64,000 bases of DNA from Mycobacterium syngnathidarum (GTDB lineage Bacteria; Actinomycetota; Actinomycetes; Mycobacteriales; Mycobacteriaceae): assembly GCF_001942625.1 (NCBI RefSeq), contig NZ_MLCL01000062.1, forward strand, positions 62,001 through 126,000, given 5' to 3'. The notes beneath the pieces were generated by a model that was not told the origin of the DNA, searched no databases, and worked only from the letters and a program-made list of their open reading frames with translations. This document shows, in pieces, positions 8,666 through 17,244 of the stretch. The position numbers were made by a program, and so were the translations under genes. Position 1 is the stretch's first letter; every line of letters begins with the position of its first letter.

Positions 8666-9361
8666 ATGGACCCGAAGGACGACCCCGAGGCCCGCATCCG
8701 GGAACTCGAGCGCCCGCTAGCCGATGCCGCTCGCACCTCGGAACTCGGAACCGAGGGCCCGGCCGCCCCGCCCCCGACCCAGCCCTGGACACAGGCGAAC
8801 ACCTTTCCGCCGCCACCTCCCGGGCCTCCGGCGCCTTGGCCGGGTTACCAGCCGTATCCGGCGCCGCCTGCCCCGCAGCGCAGCGCCGGCAGCATGCACT
8901 TGTTCCTGGTGTTCGGCGGACTCGCGGCCGCGCTGGTGGTCGGCGGCATTGTGACGGCCTACCTGGCGTTCAACGAGACCGACACCGGAGACTCGGCCTC
9001 CGGCACGGTCAGCGACACCCAGTCGACCACCATCCGGCAGACCACCATCAGCGGCGTGCCACTCCCGGGATCCGCTGCGCCGACCCAGGTTCCGGCGGGA
9101 GAGACCCTGATCGTCTCGGGGATCAACGAGCACCGAACTGTCGAGTGCCGGGACAACACGGTGATCGTCAGCGGCATCGAGAACGAATTGGACATCACGG
9201 GTCACTGCGCTGCGATCACCGTGTCCGGCGTCGAGAACGTCATCACCGTCGAATCCGTCGACACCATCGGGGTATCCGGATTCGACAACCGGGTCACCTA
9301 CCGCACGGGTGAACCGGACGTGAGTAAATCGGGTCAGTCCAACGTGGTCGAGCGAGGCTGA
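8666..9361 (+). CDS. DUF3060 membrane-anchored protein
   Basis: 231 residues. The N-terminus (DPEARIRELERPL) is followed by a proline-rich cytoplasmic stretch, one transmembrane helix near residues 80-100 (LVFGGLAAALVVGGIVTAYL) and an external C-terminal DUF3060 domain. That domain is a small beta-helix with recurring TVIVSGIE/ITVSGVENVITV strands. The ATG at 8666 gives the usual family start; longer in-frame starts exist. It ends inside the convergent hydrolase gene (28-base overlap). Function of the family is not established. Confidence 0.8.
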   Translation: MDPKDDPEARIRELERPLADAARTSELGTEGPAAPPPTQPWTQANTFPPPPPGPPAPWPGYQPYPAPPAPQRSAGSMHLFLVFGGLAAALVVGGIVTAYLAFNETDTGDSASGTVSDTQSTTIRQTTISGVPLPGSAAPTQVPAGETLIVSGINEHRTVECRDNTVIVSGIENELDITGHCAAITVSGVENVITVESVDTIGVSGFDNRVTYRTGEPDVSKSGQSNVVERG

Positions 9362-10233
9362 CCGGAGCCGGCCGGGGTCCGGGGACACCCGAGGAATTCG
9401 CAGAGCAGCGCGACCAACGGCGCCGGGTTGTCTTCGGGCACCCAGGCATAGGAGTCGTCAATGTGCTTCAGCGTGGCCCGCGGCAGCGTCTGGGCCAGTC
9501 GGCGTGCACCCTCGGCCGGAAAGTAGCGCTCCTCCCGCGGCCAGACCACCAGTGCGGGCCTGTCGTAGTCGGCCAGCTGTGGTGAGTATTCGGCCAGGTA
9601 CGCCGGTGACAGCCCGCCCAGGAACCGCCGGAGATCATTTCGCACCAACGGATCACAACGCAGTGGCCGCAGGTACTCCGCCATGACGTCGGCCGGGATG
9701 GGTCGTTTGGTCGCGCCGCCGTAGGTGATCCGGAGCCGTTGTACGGGTTTCAGTCCGATGGCCTTCGACTGCACCACATTGGCTCCTGGTAGCGAGGTGA
9801 GCCGGGCCAGCACCTTGACCGGCCATGGGTCGGAGTCGAATGCGTTGGTCGCCACGAGCACCAGCGCCTCGACCCGCTGCGGATAGCGCGCGGCGACCAC
9901 CTGGGCGATGTCGCCGCCGTAACCGTTGCCGATCAACACGGCCTGCTCGATGTCGAGCGCGTCGAGCAGATCGACGACGGTCCGGGCCAGGCCGGGCAGG
10001 GTGAGGTCGGCGCCCGGCACCGCCGGGCTGTGCGATCCCAGCGCCAGGTCAGGAGCGAGGCAACGGATCTGGTCACCGAACTGCGCGGCGAGGCCGTCCA
10101 CCACGTGCCGCCAGACCAGTCCGTTGGCCGCCAGGCCGTGTAACAGCACAACCGGCCGGCCGTTGCCGTGTTCACGTACGCCCACCTGGCCGCAGGGCAG
10201 CTGGACCAAGCTCCGGGAGCTGAGTGCGTGCAT
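9334..10233 (-). CDS. Alpha/beta hydrolase
   Basis: 299 residues with the alpha/beta hydrolase fold. The oxyanion motif is VVLLHGLAANG, and the nucleophile position reads GNGYGG, where the usual serine of G-x-S-x-G is replaced by Gly-Tyr. The acid/His region is less clear (HIDDSYAWVPEDNP). The missing serine suggests altered or lost hydrolase activity. ATG 10233 is chosen because GAGAGGACG precedes it. It is divergent from a TetR gene with an operator-like palindrome in the shared promoter. Confidence 0.85.
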   Translation of the reverse strand: MHALSSRSLVQLPCGQVGVREHGNGRPVVLLHGLAANGLVWRHVVDGLAAQFGDQIRCLAPDLALGSHSPAVPGADLTLPGLARTVVDLLDALDIEQAVLIGNGYGGDIAQVVAARYPQRVEALVLVATNAFDSDPWPVKVLARLTSLPGANVVQSKAIGLKPVQRLRITYGGATKRPIPADVMAEYLRPLRCDPLVRNDLRRFLGGLSPAYLAEYSPQLADYDRPALVVWPREERYFPAEGARRLAQTLPRATLKHIDDSYAWVPEDNPAPLVALLCEFLGCPRTPAGSGQPRSTTLD

Positions 10234-10271
10234 CGTTACGTCCTCTCGCCACGAGCACCGGGACACAATTA

Positions 10272-10284
10272 ATACAGACTGTAT
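10272..10284. promoter_or_regulatory. TetR-type operator between divergent genes
   Basis: ATACAGACTGTAT is a 13-bp palindrome with a single central base. A second half-site (ATACAG, 10315-10320, followed by CTTGT) lies 30 bases on, just before the TetR start. The layout fits autoregulation by the TetR protein and control of the divergent hydrolase. Confidence 0.55.
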
Positions 10285-10337
10285 GCAAACACACCGAGCG
10301 CCGAACATCAATACATACAGCTTGTTAAAATTTCACC

Positions 10338-10940
10338 GTGAGTGAAGACGCACGCGACGGCCGAGAACAGCGCAGTGAAGCCACCCGCGCGGCGCTGGTC
10401 GCCGCGGCCCGCGCATTGTTCGTCGAACGCGGCTACGCAGCCGTTTCCACGGGGGACATCGCCCGCGTGGCAGCCGTCACGCGCAACGCGCTGTATTACC
10501 ACTTCCCCACCAAGGAGGCGGTCTTCCGCGCGGTCTACGAGAACGTCGAAGGCGAGCTGGCCGCGCGGGTCCTGCCGGCTGCGCTGGCGCACGACACCAG
10601 CAGGGCACAGCTGGAAGCCGGGATCGAGGAGTTCCTGGACGGCTGCTTGGATCCCACGGTGGCGCGGATCAGCGTGCTGCAGGCACCGGCCGCGCTCGGT
10701 TTCGCCCAGATGCGCGAAATCGACAACCGCAACTATCTCGGCGCCCTACGCGACGGCATCCGCAGCGCGGTCGATGCCGGTGAGCTGCCCGGCCTTCCGG
10801 CCGACACCCTCGCATCGATGATCCTCGGGGCGCTGGACGAGGCGGCCCTGCTGATCGCGACCGCCGACGACGCCAAAACCGCCCGGCGCGACGCCGGCCG
10901 GGTGGCCCAGGCCATCGTGGCCGGACTCTTCACGGGCTGA
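10338..10940 (+). CDS. TetR-family transcriptional repressor
   Basis: 200 residues. The N-terminal helix-turn-helix (about 12-58) contains GYAAVSTGDIARVAAVTRNALYYHFPTK in positions typical for TetR; the C-terminal helical half is the ligand domain. GTG start at 10338. The divergent alpha/beta hydrolase and the two ATACAG sites between them suggest local control; the ligand is unknown. It ends two bases before the convergent ABC ATPase gene. Confidence 0.9.
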   Translation: MSEDARDGREQRSEATRAALVAAARALFVERGYAAVSTGDIARVAAVTRNALYYHFPTKEAVFRAVYENVEGELAARVLPAALAHDTSRAQLEAGIEEFLDGCLDPTVARISVLQAPAALGFAQMREIDNRNYLGALRDGIRSAVDAGELPGLPADTLASMILGALDEAALLIATADDAKTARRDAGRVAQAIVAGLFTG

Positions 10941-10941
10941 G

Positions 10942-11715
10942 CTACAGCACCTTCGACAGAAACTCTTGCAGCCGAGGGTGTTTGGGATTGTCGAACACCT
11001 CGGCCGGAGTGTCGTCTTCGACGATGTTGCCGTCGGCCATGAAAATCACTCGCGAGGCCACCTCACGTGCAAACCCCATCTCGTGGGTGACCACCACCAT
11101 CGTCATGCCGCCCTCGGCCAGGTCGCGCAGTACCTGCAGCACATCACCGACCATCTCCGGATCCAGTGCGCTGGTGGCCTCGTCGAACAACATGATCGAC
11201 GGATTCATCGCCAAGGCCCTGGCGATCGCGACGCGCTGCTTCTGGCCACCGGACAAGGTGGCCGGTTTGACCTTGGCCTTCTCTGCCAGGCCCACCTGAG
11301 TCAGCAATTCCATGGCCCGCTTCTCGGCAGCGCCCTTGTCCATCTTCTTGGTCAGCAGCGGCGCCAACGTCACGTTGTCGATCACCGTCATGTGCGGAAA
11401 CAGGTTGAAGTGCTGGAACACCATGCCGATGTGCTGACGCACCTTGTCCAGGTCCACTTTTCGGTCGGTGAGGTCGAATCCGTCGACGGTGACCTTGCCG
11501 GCGGTGATGTCCTCGAGCTTGTTCAGGCACCGCAGGAAAGTGGACTTGCCCGAGCCCGACGGCCCGATGACACAGACCACCTCGCCCTTGCTGACCGTGG
11601 TGTCGATGCCGTCCAGCACCACCAGATCGCCGAACGATTTCTTCAGGCCCTCGATGCGGATCTTGACGGTGCCCTCAGGCTCGGCGGCCGCGGCTTCCGG
11701 TACCAACTGGGTCAT
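10942..11715 (-). CDS. glnQ: Polar amino acid ABC transporter ATPase (GlnQ-type)
   Basis: 257 residues. Walker A is [18 protein letters not shown], the signature motif LSGGQKQR, Walker [15 protein letters not shown], and the switch His in VVTHEMGF. The close match to GlnQ/HisP suggests energising uptake of glutamine or another polar amino acid. Its ATG overlaps the stop codon of the fused binding-protein/permease gene (ATGA), so both are made from one mRNA. Confidence 0.93.
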   Translation of the reverse strand: MTQLVPEAAAAEPEGTVKIRIEGLKKSFGDLVVLDGIDTTVSKGEVVCVIGPSGSGKSTFLRCLNKLEDITAGKVTVDGFDLTDRKVDLDKVRQHIGMVFQHFNLFPHMTVIDNVTLAPLLTKKMDKGAAEKRAMELLTQVGLAEKAKVKPATLSGGQKQRVAIARALAMNPSIMLFDEATSALDPEMVGDVLQVLRDLAEGGMTMVVVTHEMGFAREVASRVIFMADGNIVEDDTPAEVFDNPKHPRLQEFLSKVL

Positions 11716-13190
11716 TTCACCATCCGTTTCTCGAGCCGGTCGGAGAGCTTCGTAAGCGCCATGATGACGATGAAGTAGATGATGCCGATGATCAGCCACA
11801 TGGTGAACGACTGGTAGTTGCGGGCGATGATCAGCCGTCCGGTCTGGGTCAGCTCGGCGATACCGATCACCGACAGGATCGAGGTGTCCTTGAGGGTGAT
11901 GACGAACTGGTTGACGTACGACGGAATCATGGTGCGAACCGCCTGCGGCAGAATGACTTTGCGCATCGTCGGCAGATACCCGATACCGAGGCTGCGGGCC
12001 GCCTCCATCTGCCCCTTGTCCACCGACTGGATTCCGCCGCGGACGATCTCGGTCATGTAGGCACCGGCGTTGAGCGAGAGCGTGATGATGCCCGCGGTCA
12101 GCGCCGTCATCTGGAATCCGAGCGCGGTCGGGATGCCGAAGTAGATGAAAAAGGCCTGCACCAGAAGCGGTGTGCCGCGGAAGATGTCGACGTAGGTGGT
12201 GCCGATCGCCCGCAAGATGATCGACCGCGACACCCGGAAGAGCCCGAACACGATGCCGAGTACCAGCGCGATGGCGATCGACACCACCGTCAGGATGATC
12301 GTCATCTTCAGGCCGGCCATAAGGAACGGGAAAGTGCTCTCAAGCAGGCCGAAGAACGAGTTGTCCGCGTCCGATGCCCCCTCGCCGAGGTACTTCTCGA
12401 TGATCTCGTCGTAGCGGCCGGAATCCTTGAGTTCTTTCAGACCCGCGTTGAACTTCTCCAACAACTCGGCGTTGCGCCCCTTGTTGACCGCGAAGCCGTA
12501 GCTGGAACCCTTCTCCTTCGGTGTCACGGTCTTGAACCCGTTGCCTTGCTGGATGCCGTAGTTCAGCACCGGGTAGTCCTCGAAGATCGCCACGGAATTA
12601 CCCGTCTTGACTTCCTCGAACATCGACGCCGAATCGGCGAACGAGACGATCCGGAAGCCGTACTTGTCCTTGATCGACTCGGCGAACTCGGCGCCCTCGG
12701 TGCCGTTCTTGACCGCGACCCGCTTGCCCTTGAGGTCGGCGTAGGACTTGATGTCCTCGTTGGTGTCCAGCACGGCCATCTGCACGCCGGATTCGAAGTA
12801 CGGGTCGGAGAAGTCGAAGACTTTCTTGCGCTCGTCGGTAATCGACATTCCGGCGATCACGCCGTCGGCCTGGTTGGCCTGGACGGCCTGCAGCGCGGCG
12901 TCGAAGCCCAGCGGCTTGACGGTGATGTTGAAATTCTGATTCGCCGCGATCTCGTTGATGAGGTCAATGTCGATGCCGACGAATTTCCCGTCCGCATCCT
13001 GGAATTCGAACGGCGCAAAGGTGATGTCGGTGGCGACGACGTAGGTCTCGCCCTCGGCGGCAGCGCTGGCCGGGGCCAGCATCGCGGCCCCGAACAGCCC
13101 GACCAGCAACGCCACGACGGCGGCCATCAGCCGTTGCGGGGACCGGACGCCTCCGGTGATGCCCTCACCCGACGTGGATTCGGCTCTCAT
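11712..13190 (-). CDS. Fused substrate-binding protein and permease of a glutamine-type ABC transporter
   Basis: 492 residues. A signal segment (about 20-45) precedes a periplasmic-type binding domain (about 50-270, with [20 protein letters not shown] and later [11 protein letters not shown]). The C-terminal part is a HisM/GlnP-type permease with about five helices and the coupling loop [20 protein letters not shown]. Receptor and channel are thus joined on one chain. ATG at 13190 has AGGAGA upstream. It works with the ATPase encoded immediately downstream. Confidence 0.92.
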   Translation of the reverse strand: MRAESTSGEGITGGVRSPQRLMAAVVALLVGLFGAAMLAPASAAAEGETYVVATDITFAPFEFQDADGKFVGIDIDLINEIAANQNFNITVKPLGFDAALQAVQANQADGVIAGMSITDERKKVFDFSDPYFESGVQMAVLDTNEDIKSYADLKGKRVAVKNGTEGAEFAESIKDKYGFRIVSFADSASMFEEVKTGNSVAIFEDYPVLNYGIQQGNGFKTVTPKEKGSSYGFAVNKGRNAELLEKFNAGLKELKDSGRYDEIIEKYLGEGASDADNSFFGLLESTFPFLMAGLKMTIILTVVSIAIALVLGIVFGLFRVSRSIILRAIGTTYVDIFRGTPLLVQAFFIYFGIPTALGFQMTALTAGIITLSLNAGAYMTEIVRGGIQSVDKGQMEAARSLGIGYLPTMRKVILPQAVRTMIPSYVNQFVITLKDTSILSVIGIAELTQTGRLIIARNYQSFTMWLIIGIIYFIVIMALTKLSDRLEKRMVK

Positions 13191-13302
13191 CGTCCAGTCT
13201 CCTATCCAGGTATGAAACGACGAGTCCTCACGCTATCGCCGCGACGACGATCAGGCCGGGATTTCCGGGGTCCGACAGGCCGCTCCGGCTTAGCATCAAC
13301 TG

Positions 13303-14220
13303 ATGGCCGAGCACGTCAAGACGCCGCGGGAGCCGTTCGAAAGCAACGCAAAGATCAAGTCGCATTCCTTCGGTGAGCGCAATGACGGGGAGGCGCTCAA
13401 CGCCTCCGGCGTCGTGCAGGTGGCGCCCGATCGCTTTGTCTTCATCGACAATCACGACAGCACAGCGGTTTTCGATCTCATCCTGGATCGGGACGACGAC
13501 AAGCTGCGGCGGATCCAGCGGCGTGAATTGACGGGTGTGACGAAGCGCCAGCTCGGTGATCCCGAGGGGCTGGCCCGGATGGATGCTGACGGCCGGATCC
13601 ACCTCATTGCAGCCTCCTCGCTGTCTGCATCCGGTTCCCACCCCAATGACGGACTGGTCCGGATCAGCTACGCCGACTCCGGTGACCTGCCGGCCGAACC
13701 GATGACAGGCTTCCGGTCCTGGCTACTGGCGCATCAGCCCGCCTTGGTCGCGGCGGCCGCTTCCAAACCCGACGACGGCGGGCTCAACATCGAAGGTTTG
13801 GCGTGGGATCCCGGCGCACGCGCACTGCTGTTCGGTGTGCGGGGGCCTGCGCAGCCCGGGCAGGTGACGATCATCGAGGTGCCCGTGCACACTGACAGGC
13901 CCGGATGGACCACGGCCTGCCTGGGTGAGCCGGTCGCCCGAACGGTGCGCGTTCCTCATTCGGACGCGCTGCAGGGCATCCGCGACATCTCTTACGACGA
14001 GCGTTCCGGTCAGTTCCTGATCCTGCTCGGCAAGTCGCTGAGCAAGAAAGGTGAACCGTTCGCGCTGTGTACCTGGACCCGCGGCGCCGAAGCCCTGCAG
14101 GTATCGGGGACTCGCTTCCGAAGGTCGATGAAGCCGGAGGGCTGCACCGCTTTCTATACCGACGGTGGGCGCCGGATCCTGATCGTCGACGATCGTGGCG
14201 GCTATGCGGTGATCGGGTAG
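13303..14220 (+). CDS. DUF3616 domain protein
   Basis: 305 residues, ATG at 13303. The sequence alternates beta strands and loops (FVFIDNHDSTAVFDLIL, GLNIEGLAWDPGARALLFGV) as expected for the propeller-like DUF3616 family; no signal peptide is seen. The biochemical role of the family is unknown. It is divergent from the ABC transporter across a gap of about 110 bases. Confidence 0.75.
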   Translation: MAEHVKTPREPFESNAKIKSHSFGERNDGEALNASGVVQVAPDRFVFIDNHDSTAVFDLILDRDDDKLRRIQRRELTGVTKRQLGDPEGLARMDADGRIHLIAASSLSASGSHPNDGLVRISYADSGDLPAEPMTGFRSWLLAHQPALVAAAASKPDDGGLNIEGLAWDPGARALLFGVRGPAQPGQVTIIEVPVHTDRPGWTTACLGEPVARTVRVPHSDALQGIRDISYDERSGQFLILLGKSLSKKGEPFALCTWTRGAEALQVSGTRFRRSMKPEGCTAFYTDGGRRILIVDDRGGYAVIG

Positions 14221-14223
14221 AAG

Positions 14224-14505
14224 CTACGCTCGGTGGTCGGCGCGCGCCGCACCCCATTTTGCTTGCACCAGAGCGGATCTGACGTCCAAGACGTTGTCGA
14301 GCGAGTACAGCGGGTGCGCCGACCACCCGGTCGGCCATCCAATTGCGGTGTACGGGAACATGTTTCCTTGCACAGGGAAGATCCCGGATGCCCGCCATCG
14401 GACAATGGCAAAGTGAGTGTCCGGGTTTACAAATCGATCCCGGTGTCCATTTTTCCGTCTCCCGAAGCCGAGCTGTAAAAGGACGTTCGGTTCGATACGT
14501 CGCAT
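14224..14505 (-). CDS. Hypothetical protein with atypical codon use
   Basis: 93 residues from ATG 14505 (or 98 from GTG 14520). The product contains FVNPDTHFAIVRWRASGIFP and PYTAIGWPTGWSAHPLYSLD, which reads like a genuine globular protein rather than a shadow frame. The codons include TTA, GTA, AAA and AGA, rare in the neighbouring genes, and local GC is lower, suggesting foreign origin. No Shine-Dalgarno sequence is visible for either start. No family recognised; it may be a remnant. Confidence 0.4.
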   Translation of the reverse strand: MRRIEPNVLLQLGFGRRKNGHRDRFVNPDTHFAIVRWRASGIFPVQGNMFPYTAIGWPTGWSAHPLYSLDNVLDVRSALVQAKWGAARADHRA

Positions 14506-14608
14506 AAAGAGGTAGTGCACTACGCGTGAGGGGTGGCCACAACCGGCCGTACGTTCTGTGCATCAGAGCGCCTGACAGTACGGCGCTTGGTTCGAAGGAA
14601 GTTTCGAC

Positions 14609-14902
14609 ATGAGCGTTTTCCACCCGGTTTCCACGGTCAAGCGCGAAACCGCACGAAATTCCGCATCGGTCCGGCACTCGCACGAGCCGGTGCTCATCAC
14701 CGAACAGCAGGTGCTGTTCAGCACCGCCGCCGCAGCGGGCGCACCCGCGCACCACAACATCGTCACGATGATGTCGCAGGCGGTGGCATCGGTCGCCGAA
14801 CACTGGCACACCCTCGCCGACCGGCGGCGCGCCACCTACTACCCGCCGCGGTGCAGCTATCTGGAGCACAGCCTGATGGCGCGCGAAATGGATCGACTCT
14901 GA
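14609..14902 (+). CDS. Small conserved mycobacterial protein
   Basis: 97 residues, ATG at 14609 preceded by GAAGGAAG. The product is Ser/His/Arg-rich at the N-terminus (RHSHEPVLITEQQVLFSTA), continues with an alanine-rich segment and ends in TYYPPRCSYLEHSLMAREM. No transmembrane helix or known domain. It resembles short conserved proteins seen in mycobacteria, but no function can be named. It is convergent with the dioxygenase gene. Confidence 0.7.
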   Translation: MSVFHPVSTVKRETARNSASVRHSHEPVLITEQQVLFSTAAAAGAPAHHNIVTMMSQAVASVAEHWHTLADRRRATYYPPRCSYLEHSLMAREMDRL

Positions 14903-14914
14903 ACGAATGCCCGG

Positions 14915-15883
14915 TCAGCCCGCCAACGCTACCGGCGCGACCACCTCAGAGTAGCGAGACGCGTCACCGGCGACAGTCCGGCTGCGCCGGCCGTGCACGT
15001 CGACCGGCACATCTCCGGCCAAGGTTATGCGGCTCAACCGACGAAACTGGTCGCCGTAATCGGCCACTGCATAGTGCTGGGTCGCCCGGTTGTCCCAGAT
15101 CGCCAGGTCACCTGGTTCCCAATTCCATCGAATCGTGTTCTCCAGCTTGATGACCCGGTTCTGGAGCAGCTGGAACAAGGTGGCAGATTCGGCGGCACCC
15201 AAGCCGACGAACTGCTTGACGAAGTGCCCGAGCAGCAGAACTTTGTTGCCTGTTTCGGGATGGACCCGCACCACCGGATGTTCGGTCTCGAAGTATTCGG
15301 ACTCGAATTCTTCGCGGTACTGACGGTGGCCCTCGACCGGTTCCTCGTGGCGCCCGTCGTAATCGGCCGCATAGTCGTACTGGTTGGTGTGCACGGCCCA
15401 CAGATTCTCGACCAGGGCGCGCAGCGGCTCCGGCAGCCGGTCATAGGCCGCCTCGGTCGATGCCCACGTCGTGGTGCCACCGTAGTTCGGCAACGCGACC
15501 GCCCTCAGCAGTGAGGCTTTCGGGACGCGGTCGATGAACGTCACATCGGTGTGCCAACTGTTCGCTTTGTCATAACGGGAGTCGATGGGCAGGATCCGGT
15601 CGCCGCGCGAGGTAACCGTCGGGTGCGCTTTCGTCGGGGTACCGAGCAACCGGGCGAATGCCAGCTGTCCGTGGTCGTCGAGGTGGTGTTGCCCACGGAA
15701 GAAGACAACCTTGTGCTCAAGAAGAGCGTCGTTGATCGACGACACCGCGGCCGGCTGGAGGTCGCCGTTGACGTCGATTCCGTCGATGCGGGCCCCGATG
15801 TGGGCGCCGAGCTTCACTACACGTAGAGAGGACACCCCGACACCATGGGCGGCAGGGCGCCGGAACACCACGGTTGCGCTCAC
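14915..15883 (-). CDS. TauD-family dioxygenase, Rv3406-type alkyl sulfatase
   Basis: 322 residues. Fe(II)/2-oxoglutarate-dependent dioxygenase: the facial triad is His-x-Asp in NSWHTDVTF and the distal His in [12 protein letters not shown], with a 2-oxoglutarate-binding Arg downstream ([15 protein letters not shown]). The sequence follows M. tuberculosis Rv3406 closely (for example [10 protein letters not shown] and [12 protein letters not shown]), a type II alkyl sulfatase that oxidatively cleaves sulfate esters. That points to sulfur scavenging. The start at 15883 is the longest; a GTG at 15835 is an alternative. Confidence 0.9.
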   Translation of the reverse strand: MSATVVFRRPAAHGVGVSSLRVVKLGAHIGARIDGIDVNGDLQPAAVSSINDALLEHKVVFFRGQHHLDDHGQLAFARLLGTPTKAHPTVTSRGDRILPIDSRYDKANSWHTDVTFIDRVPKASLLRAVALPNYGGTTTWASTEAAYDRLPEPLRALVENLWAVHTNQYDYAADYDGRHEEPVEGHRQYREEFESEYFETEHPVVRVHPETGNKVLLLGHFVKQFVGLGAAESATLFQLLQNRVIKLENTIRWNWEPGDLAIWDNRATQHYAVADYGDQFRRLSRITLAGDVPVDVHGRRSRTVAGDASRYSEVVAPVALAG

Positions 15884-15907
15884 CGCGAGCGCAACGGCCT
15901 TGGAAGG

Positions 15908-16246
15908 TCAGTCGATCCGGATGACGTAGGTGCCGTCGTCGTACCGCTCGATCTGGCCGTCGAGGGCGTTGATCCACACCGGGGTGTCGCGACGTGAGCC
16001 GAGGAACGCGCTCTGCACCGAACCCCCGGGCTGCAGATCGACGTTCCACTCGTCGTCCTGGGCGACGATGGTGAGGATCTCCTCGCCATTGGCGCGGCGG
16101 ATCGAGATCAGCTGACCATTGGAATCCAGATCCTCCAGGTCCGCATCGTCGTCATCGAGGTACTCATCAAGCTCAGCGTCATCGAAGATCTCGGCGTCCG
16201 AACCCCTGACATCGTCATGCACGCCGACGACTGTACCGAGGATCAC
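15908..16246 (-). CDS. Acidic hypothetical protein
   Basis: 112 residues with a strongly acidic N-terminal half (DAELDEYLDDDDADLEDLD) and a beta-rich C-terminal half (ANGEEILTIVAQDDEWNVDL, then VWINALDGQIERYDDGTYVI). GTG start at 16246; an in-frame GTG at 16222 is possible and neither has a strong ribosome site. It is divergent from the DUF4193 gene. No known family; the codon bias is normal for the region. Confidence 0.65.
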   Translation of the reverse strand: MILGTVVGVHDDVRGSDAEIFDDAELDEYLDDDDADLEDLDSNGQLISIRRANGEEILTIVAQDDEWNVDLQPGGSVQSAFLGSRRDTPVWINALDGQIERYDDGTYVIRID

Positions 16247-16378
16247 GTTTTCCGATGAAGACCCCCGGGCGTTGAACCGCTAACGTGCATCCGACGTTTA
16301 CAGGATGTTCGCCCGGGGAACAACGAGTCCCGCTGTGGCGTTGGCCAAGCATTGGTCTGGTTATTAGGAGGATCATCT

Positions 16379-16675
16379 ATGGCAACCGATTACGACGCAC
16401 CTCGCGTCAAAGACACAGACGAGGCCACTGACGAGTCTCTCGAGGAACTGGCCGCCCAGCGGCGCACCTCGGCGAATACCGCGGTCATCGACGAGGACGA
16501 GGTGGTCGACTCGTTCGATCTGCCCGACGCCGACATCTCCGGTGAGGAATTGAGCGTACGGGTCGTCCCGAAGCAGGACGACGAATTCACCTGCTCGAGC
16601 TGTTTCCTGGTGCAGCACCGCAACCGGATGGCACTGCAAAAGGGCGACCAGCAGCTCTGCGTCGATTGCGTCTAG
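16379..16675 (+). CDS. DUF4193 family protein
   Basis: 98 residues, ATG 16379 behind AGGAGG. The N-terminal half is acidic; the C-terminal part holds two CxxC pairs, FTCSSCFLVQHRNRM and QLCVDCV, an arrangement typical of DUF4193 and of a small zinc ribbon. The family is widespread in actinobacteria, with no established function; a nucleic-acid or protein-binding zinc knuckle is an inference. Confidence 0.85.
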   Translation: MATDYDAPRVKDTDEATDESLEELAAQRRTSANTAVIDEDEVVDSFDLPDADISGEELSVRVVPKQDDEFTCSSCFLVQHRNRMALQKGDQQLCVDCV

Positions 16676-16743
16676 CTCTCACCGGACGCCGGCCCGGCTG
16701 ATTTTCCGGTGACCTGGGGCGGTGGTCGCCTACCGTGACCACC

Positions 16744-17166
16744 ATGACCGATGCCGCCATCCGCCAGCGCATCGCCGAGGGCGTGAGCGCGATCCGTGCG
16801 CGCGACCTCGACACGCTGACCGCCCTTTATGCACCCGACGTCGTCTCATTCGACCTGGGCGCACCGCTGCGATACGCCGGCGACGACAACAAGCGAAGGG
16901 CCTGGCAGGAGGTCTTCAGTGCGTACACCGGCCCGATCGGCTACGACGTACACGAGTTGACCGTCACCACCGAGGGCGACATCGCGTTCGTGCACAGCCT
17001 CAACCACGTGCGCGGCACCCTGGCCAGCGGCCGCGCCACCGACATGTGGTTGCGATGGACAGCCTGCCTGCGGTGCGTCGACGGCATCTGGCTGGTATTC
17101 CACGACCACGTCTCGGTACCGGCGGACCTGGAGTACGGCAAGGCAATTGTGAATCTCACGCCATGA
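16744..17166 (+). CDS. SnoaL/ketosteroid isomerase-like protein
   Basis: 140 residues of the NTF2-like fold. It contains IRARDLDTLTALYAPDVVSFD near the start and WLRWTACLRCVDGIWLVFHD at the end, a pattern of the DUF4440/SnoaL group that includes isomerases, hydratases and binding proteins. ATG 16744 is used; GTG 16735 is equally possible. It lies upstream of the P450 gene with a gap of about 80 bases. Confidence 0.8.
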   Translation: MTDAAIRQRIAEGVSAIRARDLDTLTALYAPDVVSFDLGAPLRYAGDDNKRRAWQEVFSAYTGPIGYDVHELTVTTEGDIAFVHSLNHVRGTLASGRATDMWLRWTACLRCVDGIWLVFHDHVSVPADLEYGKAIVNLTP

Positions 17167-17244
17167 TCCGCCGGAATCGCCCCCACCACGGCGTCTAGTT
17201 CCTATCCTCAGACCTGCAGACCGGCAACGACGTTGGGGGCGCAG

